Below, one piece after another: positions 1 to 11,379 of a stretch of DNA of 64,000 nucleotides. The position numbers and the translations under genes were made by a program. How positions within the stretch are numbered: the first letter of the stretch is position 1; the number at the start of each line of letters is the position of its first letter. The notes under the pieces were generated by a model. The model searched no databases, was not told the origin of the DNA, and saw only the letters and a program-made list of their open reading frames with translations. The DNA comes from Cladophialophora immunda (taxonomy: Eukaryota; Ascomycota; Eurotiomycetes; Chaetothyriales; Herpotrichiellaceae): NCBI RefSeq assembly GCF_000835495.1, contig NW_015622544.1:1259704-1323703 (forward strand). Reading direction: 5' to 3'.

Positions 1-1690
1 AAAATACCTCCACGAAAGGACAACCGAGTTGGCTTGTCTGACGCGGCACTTTGTACAATCAGTTTCACCATCGTGAGTTGCATTGGCGTTTGATAAAGTC
101 TTTTCCGACGCCTAACGGTCTACCAGGATGGATCTGTTCGACCTCGACACCTACTTTAGTAGAATTGTCCCTCTGAAAGCCGTTCAGAACGTAATGCTAA
201 GGTCTGCAATGGCCGCAGTTGCAGCCAATCAGATCGGTCAGATGATGGCAAACCACTCGCCATTGGAGGATTTGCAACATCTGCTGCCGTTTATTGGAGA
301 AGATGGTGCCCTGCAGCATACCGACTGGTTCTACAAGGCCGCCAACTACTACGACCGGGGGATTTCATACCTCCGAATCTTTTTACAGCGTTGGCTGAGC
401 GATACGAACAATGAAGGGTTCACGGGACATGCCTCGAGATACAACGACCCGCGAACTCTGTCAGAAACGAACAATAGCGCTGCGCTCAGCGTATCTCCCC
501 ACAAGCGACGACGCATAAGCAGAACACAGTCATCAGATGGAGCAGACATGGAAGCTCTGGTGGCTGCGATATCTGTCTTCTCGCTCTATGAATCTCTCGA
601 CAACTTTGCCGACGACTGGTCACAGTAAGTCCCTTTGTGTTTTGGCTTCGCAGCCTTCCTTTCTAACGGGTGCCCCAGGCATCTTGATGGCTTCAAAGCG
701 CTCCTCGAGAGCAAGATCCTCCCGCAAGCTGCGCTCTCTGTCCCCCGCCCACGCGCGAATCCTTTTATATCAATGAAGGCTGGCCGGGCCGCTTTCTGGA
801 ACTTCGCTCGAGCAGATTATCTTGCCGCTTACGTAAACCACTCCAAAACCCGACTTGATCCAGACAACTTGACCATGTGGAAAGCAGCAGGCTTGCCCGT
901 GATGGACGACGGAACACTAAATTATAACGATCCATCGACTCCAATCAACGCCGTCGTCTCATATCAACCCGGCGATAGAGAAGACTTGGTTTCTTGCACG
1001 TTGATCTGGATAGTCGTGAGGACCATGAATTTCATTGCACCGCAAGAAGATGCTACAGGGAGTTTGGCGGGGACTCCGCGAGGTTTTGACAGTCCAGGAA
1101 CGAACACCAAAGCTGGGTCAGAGCCGGGTACACCAGGCGCTATGCAAAGTCGTGTTGCTCGGTGGAAACAACTGCGTCGGCAACTTGAAGACTGGTACGA
1201 CAATCTGCCATTCACCTTTCAGCCATATGCGATCGCGGCTGCCGGCGCACAGCAACCCTCGGACCTCTTACCCAATGGCCGACCGCGCTTCGCCAGACTC
1301 TTCTTCAGCGTGCCCATGTGTGCCGCTGCTCTTCAACTATATCACTTTGCACAAATCCTTCTGCTATTGAACCAGCCTGTTGACGAACAGGACGCAAGGC
1401 ATCCCGCAAACAGGCTTCGAATGTTCCGCCAGGTAGCCGAAGAGTCAGAGCATCACAGCCGACAGATATGCGGCATCGCGTTGGGGAAGCCACCGCCGGC
1501 GGTAAGCAGGCAAATGGTGCACTCGCTCTACCTGGCAGGATCTTGCTTTGAGGAGAAAGAAGACCGAACTGTTGTTTTGGAATTGCTGGACAACATTGCC
1601 AAGGAGACAGGGTGTCCGACGGCTCACCGGAGTAAAGAGTTGAAAGAGCAATGGGGCTGGGAGGATAACAGAGTCAAGGAAATTGCATAA
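1..1690 (+). CDS. Fungal-specific transcription factor, C-terminal part (5' end outside window)
   Basis: Exons read as <1..72, 127..624 and 679..1690. Both introns are GT-AG, 54 bases each, and keep frame (junctions S-MDLF and WSQ-HLDGF). The visible 520-odd residues have the look of the C-terminal regulatory region of Zn2Cys6 transcription factors (Fungal_trans_2-like): an N-terminal motif ELACLTRHFVQ, many short amphipathic helices, a basic KRRR stretch about residue 150, and a low-complexity linker with TPRGFDSPGTN. The DNA-binding Zn cluster, if present, lies upstream of base 1. Likely a nuclear regulator of unknown target genes. It ends at TAA 1690 and converges on the beta-propeller gene. 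The family call rests on overall pattern rather than one signature residue. Confidence 0.8.
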
Positions 1691-2589
1691 TGGAGCAAGA
1701 TGTAGTGGGGAGATGTACTTTTTGATGTGCGCTTTCGCATTGGGCTGAGCCATTCTGAGGACACAAGAAAACGGAAGGGCCCGGGAAAATGTATTGCAAC
1801 ACAAAATGAGCTGTGTGACGGTGGTGATGACCAATGCCCGGAGTTTGGAGCATTAGCGGACTAATTATTGAACTCTCTCCATCATCTGAAGCGTCGTTTC
1901 TGGGGTGGGACGCAAGAGCATGCTGGATCTCGAACCGTCATGCTGAATTTCCCTCACATCTTACGCATGTATCTGAGGCGAATCTGGAATAGTACAGGCT
2001 TCTAGACTCGACAGACCGGAGGATTCAGCCGTCGGAGATCTCATCTGCCATGGCCCCTCTTCCACCATTTGTGAGATTCTATTAGCCGGCCCATGGGCGA
2101 CGGACTGTTCGTCAAAGAGTGTTGCTTACTGCAAGTTGCGTCATTGGGCCGAATCAGCGCCGAGAACGTCCGGGCCAGCCACGCTCGCTGGGTGCTTCCA
2201 ATCACACTAATATGCAGACGGCTAGAATAAAACATTACATACCTCCCTTGGGACTAGTGTCCTGTGTCTAAGTGGTAGCTTGTTGCCAGGAGATACTGTG
2301 TTTGGCGTATTGCGTTATTGTGTATGTATCGGGTAATATGTCCCGCTTTTCTCGCCCAGAATTTCTTAAATTGGACTAGCCTGGCGCAACCTCGCTATTT
2401 ACATAACTACAAGTAGGTAGATTCACATAGATACCTTAGACTTGTACGGAGTGCACAAGGGCTGGTACGCAGGGTAATCGGTATTATTCTGGGGCATCGG
2501 CACTTCGCCAGCCGTTGCGGTTCACGAAAAAAGACTACCCCCCAAATGATGCATGGTGTCGGTTTTGGGTCTCAACTTGTCACCACCAC
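1691..2589. other. Intergenic, convergent 3' ends
   Basis: About 0.9 kb between two converging genes. Short open frames only, none protein-like. Presumably both 3' UTRs. Nothing else seen. Confidence 0.6.
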
Positions 2590-4062
2590 TTATGTCTCAG
2601 CGATCTGAACGCTCTCGAGGTCCCAGACACCATACCACTTGAAAAAGCTGAGCACCTGGGGCGCACTGCCACAGCCGTCGGGGCTCTTCATTGTGGCGTT
2701 GAAGGACAGCAGCGGCACCTGGCCGCCGTTGCACTGCTGGCACGTGGCTGACATGGTGTAGCTGCCGTTCAGCCTGAGGTCCCTCCCGATCACCTGCACC
2801 ATGTCCAGCCCGCCGAGGCTCCGGATCGTCACGAGCGCGGTGGGCGTCTTGTTGGAGGCGGGCGTCATCATCATCGTCGACATGGATGCAGACCCGGGCG
2901 ACTGGGTGACGTCCACAATCTTGTTCAACGCCGCCGTGGAGGACAGACCCTGGGTGCCCAGATTGGCGGTCCCGTCGCCCTCGGGCACGGCGTTCGCCAC
3001 GTAGATCAGCGCCTGGCCCTCCTGCCCGACGTTCAGCGTCTTGGTGACCGCCATGGTCTCGAGGGAGATGACGTCCACGGTGTCGGAGTGCTCGTTGACG
3101 GTGAACATCCACTGGTTGTCCGGGCTGCCCCAGAGGCCGTGGGGCTCGATGCCCGAGGACCTGATCGACGTCAGATAGACCGGGACGGAGCTGGGCGAGT
3201 CCTGGCGGTACACCTTGGTCTCGTTGCTGGCTCCCACCGTGGTGAAGACGTGGGTCGTGCCGTTGAGGACGGCGAAGTTGGCGTGGTTCGGCTCCACCCC
3301 GACGTCGACCGCCGTGACCACGCTTCGGGCGTCCAGGTCGATCACGGTCGCCGTCCCGGCCATCTTGTGCATGGTCCAGATGGTGCCCCCGTCCGCCGAG
3401 ATCTGCATGTCCGAGGAGAAGACGTCGTCCAGCCCCGTGATGTTCTGCACCGTCGTCCTCGACGCGACGTCGACGATCGACAGGATCGGGTCGCGGATGT
3501 GGTTGACGTACGCCGTGGTTCCGTCTGGGCTGAAGACGACCTTGCTCGGTCCATCGGCCGTGTGGATGGTGCCGAGGATTTTGCCTGCCAGTCCGTCTAC
3601 CACGGTGACGTGGTTGGTGCCACGCGTGCCGACCCAGACGGTGCGATTGTCCGGGGCGAAGAAGGCCTCGTGCGGAGCACGGTCCGTCCACGTCTGACTG
3701 ACGATGCTGTTGTCGATCGTCCTGACGACCGTGACCGTGTTGGTCGTGACGGACAGCGAAACAATGTACTTTCCGTCCCGCGAGAACCCCAGGCCGTGGC
3801 TGTTGGTGGAGCGCACGTACTGCGGCCCGATCACGTCCTGGAGCCGCGAGGAGCCCAGCGCGATGGTCCCCAGGACGGTGTTGGTGAAGGGCGAGATGAC
3901 GGTGATGGTGTTGGACGACTGGTCTCCGCAGTATATTCGGTCCGCAGGGGAGATGGGAGCTCCCGCCCCAGCCAGCGCTGGTGCCTGGACCTGGCCGTGG
4001 GCGATTCGCCCGGCGAGCAGAAGCATCGTCGCCAACACACGCGAGAATCGCATCATCTTCAT
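2590..4062 (-). CDS. Secreted YVTN/beta-propeller repeat protein
   Basis: Single-exon gene of 490 residues. The start has a typical signal peptide: basic start, hydrophobic core LATMLLLAG, probable cleavage after AHG near residue 23. Residues about 40-360 show repeated blade units of the YVTN type, each with a pattern like NTVTVV or HVTVVDG followed by FSPDG/FSRDG and an aromatic or basic turn (FSRDGKY, FAPDNRT, FSPDGTT, ISADGGT, GSPDNQW). The last ~100 residues form a separate domain with two CxxC-like cysteines (TCQQC). Likely an extracellular or wall-associated binding protein or oxidoreductase-like propeller; substrate unknown. Base composition is clearly more GC-rich than the flanks, so other frames are also open across it. 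Confidence 0.85.
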   Translation of the reverse strand: MKMMRFSRVLATMLLLAGRIAHGQVQAPALAGAGAPISPADRIYCGDQSSNTITVISPFTNTVLGTIALGSSRLQDVIGPQYVRSTNSHGLGFSRDGKYIVSLSVTTNTVTVVRTIDNSIVSQTWTDRAPHEAFFAPDNRTVWVGTRGTNHVTVVDGLAGKILGTIHTADGPSKVVFSPDGTTAYVNHIRDPILSIVDVASRTTVQNITGLDDVFSSDMQISADGGTIWTMHKMAGTATVIDLDARSVVTAVDVGVEPNHANFAVLNGTTHVFTTVGASNETKVYRQDSPSSVPVYLTSIRSSGIEPHGLWGSPDNQWMFTVNEHSDTVDVISLETMAVTKTLNVGQEGQALIYVANAVPEGDGTANLGTQGLSSTAALNKIVDVTQSPGSASMSTMMMTPASNKTPTALVTIRSLGGLDMVQVIGRDLRLNGSYTMSATCQQCNGGQVPLLSFNATMKSPDGCGSAPQVLSFFKWYGVWDLESVQIAET

Positions 4063-5270
4063 GGCTGGACAGCAAATCGCTCCGTGGAATGGTCAGCCCA
4101 CGTCCCTCGTCTGATCCCGCAACCCGTATGTGTCAGCGCAGCACAGCAGCACCAGCTCCTGTACCAGCAGAGCCCTCGTATTAATACATATATGGACTGC
4201 TTTGGCGGTACCTCCGACACTCCACTCTTCCTTCCTTCCTTCCTCTTAGCGCCCTCCTGCGCGCGATGGTATCTTAATGATCCATGTTCCTAATATACCT
4301 ACCTACTTTGCCCACTACTGCCAGCTTGTCGTGGATGTTTGTATCCTTTGTTGGCTATTCCCCTTCTCTCTCTCTCGTGGATCTCCATTCCCCGAGCGAT
4401 GGCACTTTAAGTCTCACCGGTCATCGCCCGGCCGGCGTTTCAAATCCTCCAGACAGCCCTGCACGTTTCCATCTCAGGCAACCTCCGATGCCCATTGTGG
4501 GGTTACACGAGCCTCGTACTCCCGGAAGTGCGGATGCGGAGCAAGATCGACTGTCAAGACAAGTTGACCAAGGTGGAATCGAGTCCCTCCGTGTCCTGGA
4601 GGGATCTGGCCGTCATTCCGCAGCTACAGCCCGTAGCGGGGGGTGAGGAAGCATTTTCATCTTTGCAGAGTCAGACCCATTGGTTCCAGTCGCGAGATAT
4701 GGCTGCTTCTGCTACGTGGAACCCCCGTGGCATCGGCGAAAGGGTACCTAGCTGTCCAGAGCCATTAGCGTCCTCCTCCTCCCAAGCGAGGCGAGGCTGG
4801 TGGGAAGGGGGCTGGGGAATTTGAACCGACTACAGGTAGGAGGTCTAGGTGCCTGTGTAATGACAAATAGGGATCGGGGATTGTCATCCATGGGATCTAC
4901 GTACCAATGTGTGTTCATCTACGAACCGACATGCCGAGATACTGACATGCCTACTTGGGTATATCTGCTATGTACTTGACCGGGTGCCTAGTTGGTACAC
5001 GCCGACCTTGCAGGCCCGCATTACGTTGCCTATCTGAGGCACTTCTCCGTGTTCTTGATTTTGTCGTTCAGACCACCGTCTTAGCCAAGTCCGTGAGGCT
5101 CACCTGGTGTAGCTTATGTAACAGTTCTTTTTTGTAGAGGGTTCACGAAGCTAAGGAGCCGACGTATCCCAACCTAGTCCTTGTAAAAATGAGTAAAATA
5201 TTATATGCCGATTAAAGACCTATCTATTGTACAATTTCCACCCGTGATCCGGCAAATAAGAAAGCAAAAA
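4063..5270. other. Intergenic, upstream of the propeller gene
   Basis: Holds the propeller promoter and the 3' flank of the 5S rRNA gene. Pyrimidine-rich stretches near 4225-4400. The open frames here (up to ~120 codons) look random; no protein gene supported. Confidence 0.55.
5266..5270 (-). terminator. RNA polymerase III T-run after 5S rRNA
   Basis: An A-run at 5266-5271 on the plus strand gives TTTTTT directly at the 3' end of the minus-strand 5S gene, the usual Pol III stop. Confidence 0.75.
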
Positions 5271-5389
5271 ACAATCAACAATCAGGATTCCCACCTGGTC
5301 ACCCACGGTAGTACTAGCTGATCGGCATGTGGCTTAAGTACGGCTGAGCGAACGGGAAGCCCTGTTTTCCACATCCTGTGGTCGATTGC
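5271..5389 (-). rRNA. rrn5: 5S ribosomal RNA
   Basis: The minus strand matches the fungal 5S consensus across its length: the block GTGGAAAACAGGGCTTCCCG, then CTCAGCCGTACTTAAGCCAC, then GTACTACCGTGGGTGACC. Aligned to the familiar Neurospora-type 5S it is 119 bases. The termini GCAATC and GATTGT pair as helix I. A T-run follows. Internal promoter elements lie in the conserved centre. A single 5S copy among protein genes is normal in filamentous ascomycetes. It lies just downstream of the catalase stop (5481). Confidence 0.93.
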
Positions 5390-5480
5390 GAGAGTATTTG
5401 TCCTTCTCCATAACATATATCCGTTATTGCACACGCCCACAAAAATTCCTCGAAATTCGGTTTGGCACATCGACTCTCAC

Positions 5481-7023
5481 CTACTCTGCCGCATTAAGCC
5501 CCTTGGTCGCCCTGACACGCTCTGTTTCTTCCCTCACCCTTCTCCCCAGATCCTTATTCGCCCTCTCGAACATGCCATATGTCCTCTCCCTGACATCTTT
5601 GATGGCGGCAAACAAGTGCACCGAGATGTTATGCACCAGGTGCTGCTGCTGGTCCTTGGTGCGTCCCAGGACTTCCCAGAGCATGTTTGCCTGCACAAAG
5701 TCCTCGTCCGTCACGGGCTGCAGGTTATGCACGGCCCGTCCGACCCAGGTCTCGTGAGCGGCGTCGATGGGCTTGTCCACGGGCAGGTAGGTGTTGGGCT
5801 TCAACGGGGACGGGTAGTTGGGGGCGGCCCCGTAGTTGCCCGTGATGGCCATGAAGCCGTCGCGTTGGAACGGCGCATACGCGTGAAGGGGGCGGTTGAC
5901 GGGGATTTGTTGGTAGTTGACACCCAGACGGTGTCTCTGGCTGTCGGCGTACGAGAACAGGCGCGCTTGAAGCATCGGGTCCGCGGAAGGCTCGATTCCG
6001 GGGACCAGGTGGGCGGGGGAGAAGGCGATTTGCTCAATCTCTGCGAAATAGTTCTCCGGGTTGCGATTGAGGGTCATCTTGCCCACGGGCCGCAGTGGCA
6101 CTTCCGAGTGAGGCCATACCTTGGTAACGTCGAGGATGTTCCAGCGGAACCTCTCTGCGTTTTTCGGGTCCAGGATCTGCACGTACAGAGTCCAGGAGGG
6201 ATACTCGCCGCGTTCAATCGCATTGAAAAGATCTTCCGTGGCGTGATCTGGGTTGCTTGCCGTCAGGGCCGTGGCCTCCTCGTTCGTCATATCCCAGTGC
6301 CCCTGGTCCGTCTTGACGTGGAACTTCACATACTTGAACGTCCCGTCATCCTTGGTAAACTTGAACGTGTGGCCCGAGAAGGTATCGCAGTGGCGATATG
6401 ACCCCGGCGTGCCCCGGTCGCTGAATAACTGGATCACCTGATGCACCGATTCTTGATTGCTGGATAGAAAGTCCCAAAACATCGTCGCATCCTTAAGATT
6501 TGTGCGAGGATTCCGCTTTTGCGTGTGGATAAACTGGGGAAACTTTATTCCGTCTCGAATAAAAAAGACCGGTGTATGATTGCCAACCATGTCCCAATTA
6601 CCTTGTTCTGTATAGAACTTGATGGAGAAGCCTCGAGGGTCGCGGGCTGCATCAGCCGATCCCTTTTCACCGCCGACGGTGGAGAAGCGAACGGCGACCT
6701 TAGTCTTCTTTCCAATCTCGCTAAACAGGTCGGCGGACGTCTAAAGAAGCGGTTAGTAGGTGTTGTATTGCTGTGAGGTTGGAGGTGGAAAAGCATACCA
6801 TATCAGTAATGTCATGGGTAACGACGAACTCCCCAAAAGCCCCCGCGCCCTTCGCATGTACAACTCGCTCAGGGATGCGTTCTCGGTCGAAGTGGGCGAG
6901 CACGTCGATAAGATGAAAGTCTTGTAGGAGGATGGGACCGTGGTCGCCTACAGTCTGAGAAGCAGAGGCGAAGGTGATGGGGCGGCCATTGGAAGTCGTG
7001 TAGATTGGGCCTGCAGCAGCCAT
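5481..7023 (-). CDS. Heme catalase (hydrogen peroxide disproportionation)
   Basis: Exons 7023..6799 and 6740..5481 on the minus strand; one 58-base intron (gtatgc...tttag) gives DITDM-TSADLF. Protein 494 residues, the size of small-subunit monofunctional catalases. Active site visible: distal His56 in [15 protein letters not shown], Asn129 in VGNHTPVFF, and the proximal heme-ligand Tyr339 in [14 protein letters not shown]. The catalase core and the NYQQIPVN segment are intact. No signal peptide and no C-terminal SKL-like tripeptide (ends NAAE), so cytosolic is the simplest reading. Divergent from the arrestin gene with ~0.9 kb between. The second residue after the catalytic Asn is His rather than the usual Asn/Asp. 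Confidence 0.97.
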
Positions 7024-7946
7024 TGTTTTGCGGTGAGAATCCTGATGGACTTGTGTCTGTACTTGGTCTTCTTGTTGGTAGTCAAGGTCTGGTTGATTTC
7101 AATCTCCTCAATTTCGTCGTGAGCGCCATGGCGGTAGATATATGTCTTTCCCACTTTCGAGAGTTTCCGCGTTCTGCTTTCAGAGGCACAATAACATAAC
7201 GTGCTCAGGGCAATGATGATCGCATTCTGACAAGCAGTGATGTCTTCCGCAAGGCTGGCTGCTTTCCGCTGTTCTTGAGCATGATTAGTGAGGTTGAATG
7301 CTTGGTAAGGAAGTAGGGAGCGATGTCGCAGCGAATTTCCTCTTTGGGCAGCTTAGAGCGAGCTGACGCCCTTTCAACTGGCTGCTCTAAACAGCGACGT
7401 CGGTTCCTCGCTATCGCTTGCCGTACGAAGCATTTTGCAGGCGAATTGACTCCTTTTGGCGAGTCATTTTCGAGTCTCGTTTCTCGCCGGCCGGACACAA
7501 GCCCTCACCTCAACCCGCCTCACCATTGAGTGGCTCCACGCGAAAAACATCAGCCGCCCGCTCAGCAACGCCTTTTGGCTCTTAGCGTTTCCGCCCGTCG
7601 ATTTGGCATTGTCCCCGAGAAATTCCAATTATTGCTCTCACGTTGCAGAGGAGGATGGGGAATGGAAGTGACTTCACTAGGGATGAGCCATGTTGCCTTG
7701 GGCGTCAGTTCGGGCGAGTTGATATAAAGTGAGGCGTCAAGCACGGTAAGTCTGGGGCTTGGGCATCAAGACGCCTTTCAACCCCTTTCCATCTGAAACA
7801 AACCTGCTTCTGTGAACCCCCCTGCGAGCCCAACATACAAGATACATCAACAGTGCCAGCCTTCTTCTTGAACGCATCAACACGTAGAATAAAATAACGA
7901 TCCAACCAAAACTTACCGAATTTGTCCATTTTTACGGGAAGTGAAA
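7024..7946. promoter_or_regulatory. Divergent intergenic region, catalase / arrestin
   Basis: 0.9 kb shared upstream region for two outward-facing genes. Short open frames on both strands are unconvincing. I cannot point to a specific factor site with confidence. Confidence 0.5.
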
Positions 7947-9247
7947 ATGTCGACACCAACGATACAAGTCTTGGGCGTATCTGCAGCGGCCGAGTCAGGA
8001 ATGAGCGTGGATGATAAAATGCACGCTCGATCCCGACTGAGGCTGCACGGTCGGATCAGCGTCTTCAACCAAGACGGCTCTTTTGATACTGTTCGCATCC
8101 GGTTGCAAGGTGCCATCCATACCAGGATTGGCTCACAGGCAGCGGTTGAAAGGGTTAGTTCGGTGCCATCCATCCCCAAGAGAGAGAGAGAGAGAGAGAC
8201 AAAAGCTGACTTTGATCCGTCAAGATGCCTGCCACGTCCATTGTCAAAACCAACTTGGACTTCAAACCGGCCTACTCTGCATCTAGAGAGCGAACCGAAG
8301 AACAATATCTCGACTTCGTCTGCCCGATTCCATCCTCCCGACGAGGTACATCCGACGAGTTCGTGCCATCAATGACGCTCTCTGGCACCACATATCTCAC
8401 CAAAGTGACTGCTCTGACGAATAGGGAATTATTGGATGGTTCTTGTCAGGTCGTCTACACGCTCGAGGCCGAGTTCTTGCGGTCGCAAACGAACCAGCTG
8501 GTGCGGAGGATCAGTTGCCCCGTCGACGTCTCATCAGGTCTCACTCCTCTGGATGTGGAGGTGACCTCCGAAGGCTCCTCAGACCACGTGGAACAGGTTG
8601 CAAAGCCTCAGCTGCGGTTGAACAGGTTGCTCGGATCCCAGTCGCAACCCGAAGTATCTGTGCACCTGCCGAAGTTGGTCGGTTGCGCCGTCAACGACTT
8701 GTCCACCGCTTCCACCGGGTGCCGGCGGCTCACGGTTCCAGTTTCAGTCAATGTCGCCTTACCATCGCACATCCGCCGACAAGCACAATCACAACTGGAG
8801 AATGACATGATTACATGTTCGGGAACGGCTCGCTGGTTTGCTAAGAGAACATTCACAACTGGCTCTTCAGCCGTGGAGTCCACGGTTCACAGTGATCGAG
8901 CATCGACCCAGAAGTTCGCCATGACATTACCGCCGCTCTACAAGCTGAGTACCGAAACGTCCAAGTATACCACGTCAATGGAGCTGGAGCTTCTTCTGCC
9001 GGAATCGATCTCGACCCCTTCAATCTCTACAGATCTATTGAAAGTCAGTTACACCCTTGACCTTTCGATGAGATTTGAAGCCAGCGGAAACGATTCACTG
9101 AAGGGGCCGTACACGGCAAATTTCAGTCTCCCGGTGGCACTTCGTGCTGCTCAACCGCAATCCCTCATCAGCCGTCGCAGCTTTGATCCACTTCTAGGAC
9201 TTGTTGAGGAGCAGTCAATGTATGCTCCGCCTCCATATGTGTACTGA
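7947..9247 (+). CDS. Alpha-arrestin-like trafficking adaptor with C-terminal PPPY
   Basis: Exons 7947..8153 and 8225..9247 (phase-0 intron of 71 bases), 409 residues. The N-terminal half resembles an arrestin_N sandwich (HGRISVF, VRIRLQGAIHT, YLDFVCPIP, then GTTYLTKVTALTNRELLDG...VVYTLEAEF). The C-terminal half has arrestin_C-like strands (KLVGCAVNDL, RLTVPVSVNVALPSH, SMELELLLPES). It ends in APPPYVY, so a PPxY motif (residues 404-407) sits two residues from the end. In the family such motifs bind WW domains of the Rsp5/NEDD4 ubiquitin ligase, which then ubiquitinates plasma-membrane cargo. ATG 7947 is chosen because the annotated-style upstream GTG is not a fungal start. The AP-2 mu gene follows on the same strand. 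Confidence 0.75.
8179..8199. repeat. (GA)n microsatellite in arrestin intron
   Basis: About ten AG units inside the single intron of the arrestin gene, between the 5' splice site and the probable branch site CTGAC. Length variation here would alter intron length only. Confidence 0.9.
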
Positions 9248-9601
9248 ATATGCAGGGAAGAGTTGTTTTGTACGGACTGGACCGCTCCGTCATGATTTGA
9301 TGAGTGTTGTGAGGCGCATTGCTTGAAACAATTAGACCATGGGGATCAAAATAGACAATTGTAATAATAGCTTGACGCTGACATGCGGAATAAATTGAAT
9401 ACCTTGGACTTTTGTCTCTGGATCTCGTGCTTGGACATCGCACTTCGCATCGGAGAAATTATACCCCGGAATGCCGGTTCCTCACGTTCACCTTGCTCTG
9501 TCTCACACTCTCCAACGACGATCCAAACCATTCATTTCTCATGTCAGCCAAGTGACTTCAACGTCTCTGTTCCGGCCTCTGAGGCCGTGGAGAGGTTCAA
9601 G
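9248..9601. other. Intergenic between arrestin and AP-2 mu genes
   Basis: 354 bases between two same-strand genes; holds the arrestin 3' UTR and the AP-2 mu promoter. No further feature seen. Confidence 0.5.
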
Positions 9602-10984
9602 ATGTTGAGTGGGATACTCCTCTTCAATCAAAAAGGCGAGAATCTCATATTCAGAGCGTTCCGCCCTGACTGTCGCCCTCGATTGGCAGACATCTTCCGC
9701 ATTCAAGTCATCTCCAATGCTCAAGTTCGATCGCCCATCCTGACCCTGGGCTCTACCACTTTCAGCCATGTGAAACACGAAAACATCTATCTCGTGGCGG
9801 TCACAAAGAGCAATGCCAACGCCGCCGTTGTGTTCGAGTTCGTCTACAAATTCATCGCGCTGGGAAAGCAATACTTTGGCAAATTCGACGAAGAAGCGGT
9901 CAAGAATAATTTTGTCCTCATCTACGAGCTTCTTGATGGTATACTTTGCACCTAGAATTTAGGAGTGCTGGCTAACATCTCTATAGAAATCCTCGACTTT
10001 GGCTACCCTCAAAACACGGATATAGATGTCCTCAAAATGTACATTACCCCAGACAACATCTCTTCTGCCATTCGATCGGTCTCCGCACCTCCGAGCGACA
10101 CTTCCAAGATCACAATGCAAGCCACGGGCGCTCAGTCATGGAGGAGAGGAGACATCAAATACCGCAAGAACGAAGCCTTTGTGGATGTCATTGAGGACGT
10201 GAATCTGCTCATGAGTGCCACCGGTACCGTCCTTCGTGCGGATGTCACTGGGCAGATTGTCATGAGGGCATACCTCAGTGGAACACCAGAGTGCAAATTC
10301 GGTCTCAACGACCAGTTGGTGGTGGGTCAAATTGCGCATGGATTAGACGGTCCCATCGGAAACCAAGAGGGAAAACGCAAGGCTACACGGGCAGCAGCTG
10401 GCTCTGTCACGTTGGAAGATTGTCAATTCCACCAGTGTGTGCAACTCGGCAAGTTTGAGACGGACCGGACCATATCGTTTGTCCCGCCCGACGGAGAGTT
10501 CGAGCTGATGCGCTACCGAGCTGTCGAGAACGTCAATCTGCCATTCAAGGTGCACGCAATTGTCCGTGAAGTTGGCACCACAAAGGTGGAATACAGCATT
10601 GCCGTCAAGGCCAATTATGGTAGCAAACTGTTCGCGACCAATGTGGTAGTCAGAATTCCTACCCCACTGAACACCGCCAACATCACAGAACGGACCACTC
10701 AAGGGAAGGCCAAGTACGAACCAGAAAACAACTGCATCGTGTGGAAGATTGCCCGGTTCGTTGGTGGCAGCGAATTTGTGCTCAGTGCCGAAGCCCACCT
10801 CACGAGCATGACGAATCATAAGGCATGGTCGCGACCTCCTTTGAGCATGACCTTCTCCTTACTCATGTTTACGAGCTCCGGGCTGCTGGTGCGATACTTG
10901 AAAGTCTTTGAGAAGAACAACTACAGCAGTGTCAAATGGGTCCGCTACATGACGAAAGCTGGCAGCTATGAAATTCGATTTTAA
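9602..10984 (+). CDS. apm4: AP-2 clathrin adaptor complex, mu subunit
   Basis: Exons 9602..9938 and 9987..10984, intron 48 bases, junction LLD-EILDFGYP; 444 residues, the normal length. The N-terminal longin-like domain begins MLSGILLFNQKGENLIFR and contains the highly conserved RLADIFRIQVIS, TTFSHVKHENIYLVAVTKSN and GKFDEEAVKNNFVLIYELLD. The C-terminal mu-homology domain has WRRGDIKYRKNEAFVDVIE, VLRADVTGQIVMRAYLSG and PECKFGLND. It recruits membrane cargo with YxxPhi signals to clathrin coats at the plasma membrane. The residue pattern fits AP-2 mu rather than AP-1 or AP-3. The open frame extends upstream of ATG 9602, but the family start is MLSGILLF. Confidence 0.96.
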
Positions 10985-11379
10985 AGAGAGTTTCGGCCCC
11001 TTGGAGCATTTCTCTGGACGACTGGGAGCAACTTCTCCAATATGTCTTTCGGAAAGGACGGAAATGACAGCGTCAGTCCGGATCCCCTCTGAAAAAGTCT
11101 CTCCCCAACAGTACCACGACCAACGACTTCGATGCCTACTCTCGACCCCGGAAATTGCATGTTCGCTCAACCTCTAATGCGCTGCCCGGTGGAAATCAAG
11201 GAGACATGAAAGATGCCGGACAGGAAAGACAAGGAAATACAGTCGAGGCTGCCATCTGAGCCAATGTTATCTCGGTGATATACCTACTAAATGCCAGTTC
11301 GCTGGAGCTGGAAAAGGATATTTATACAAGCAAGAAGTGTTTGGGACCAGTCTATGCCATCAATATCAGCAAAGAGCCA
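10985..11379. other. Intergenic, convergent 3' ends
   Basis: About 0.4 kb between AP-2 mu and the Myb-like gene. Short overlapping open frames are shadows. Nothing else seen. Confidence 0.5.

Noticed and set aside
2597..4075. 492-codon second minus-strand frame overlapping the propeller gene
   Set aside because: His/Arg/Gly-rich nonsense composition; the other frame has signal peptide and blade repeats.
3088..4293. 401-codon plus-strand open frame opposite the propeller gene
   Set aside because: Arg/Asp/Val-rich translation caused by GC-rich third positions on the coding strand; no domain pattern, no signal peptide.
5427..6401. 324-codon frame antisense to catalase
   Set aside because: Shadow of a strongly conserved catalase coding strand.
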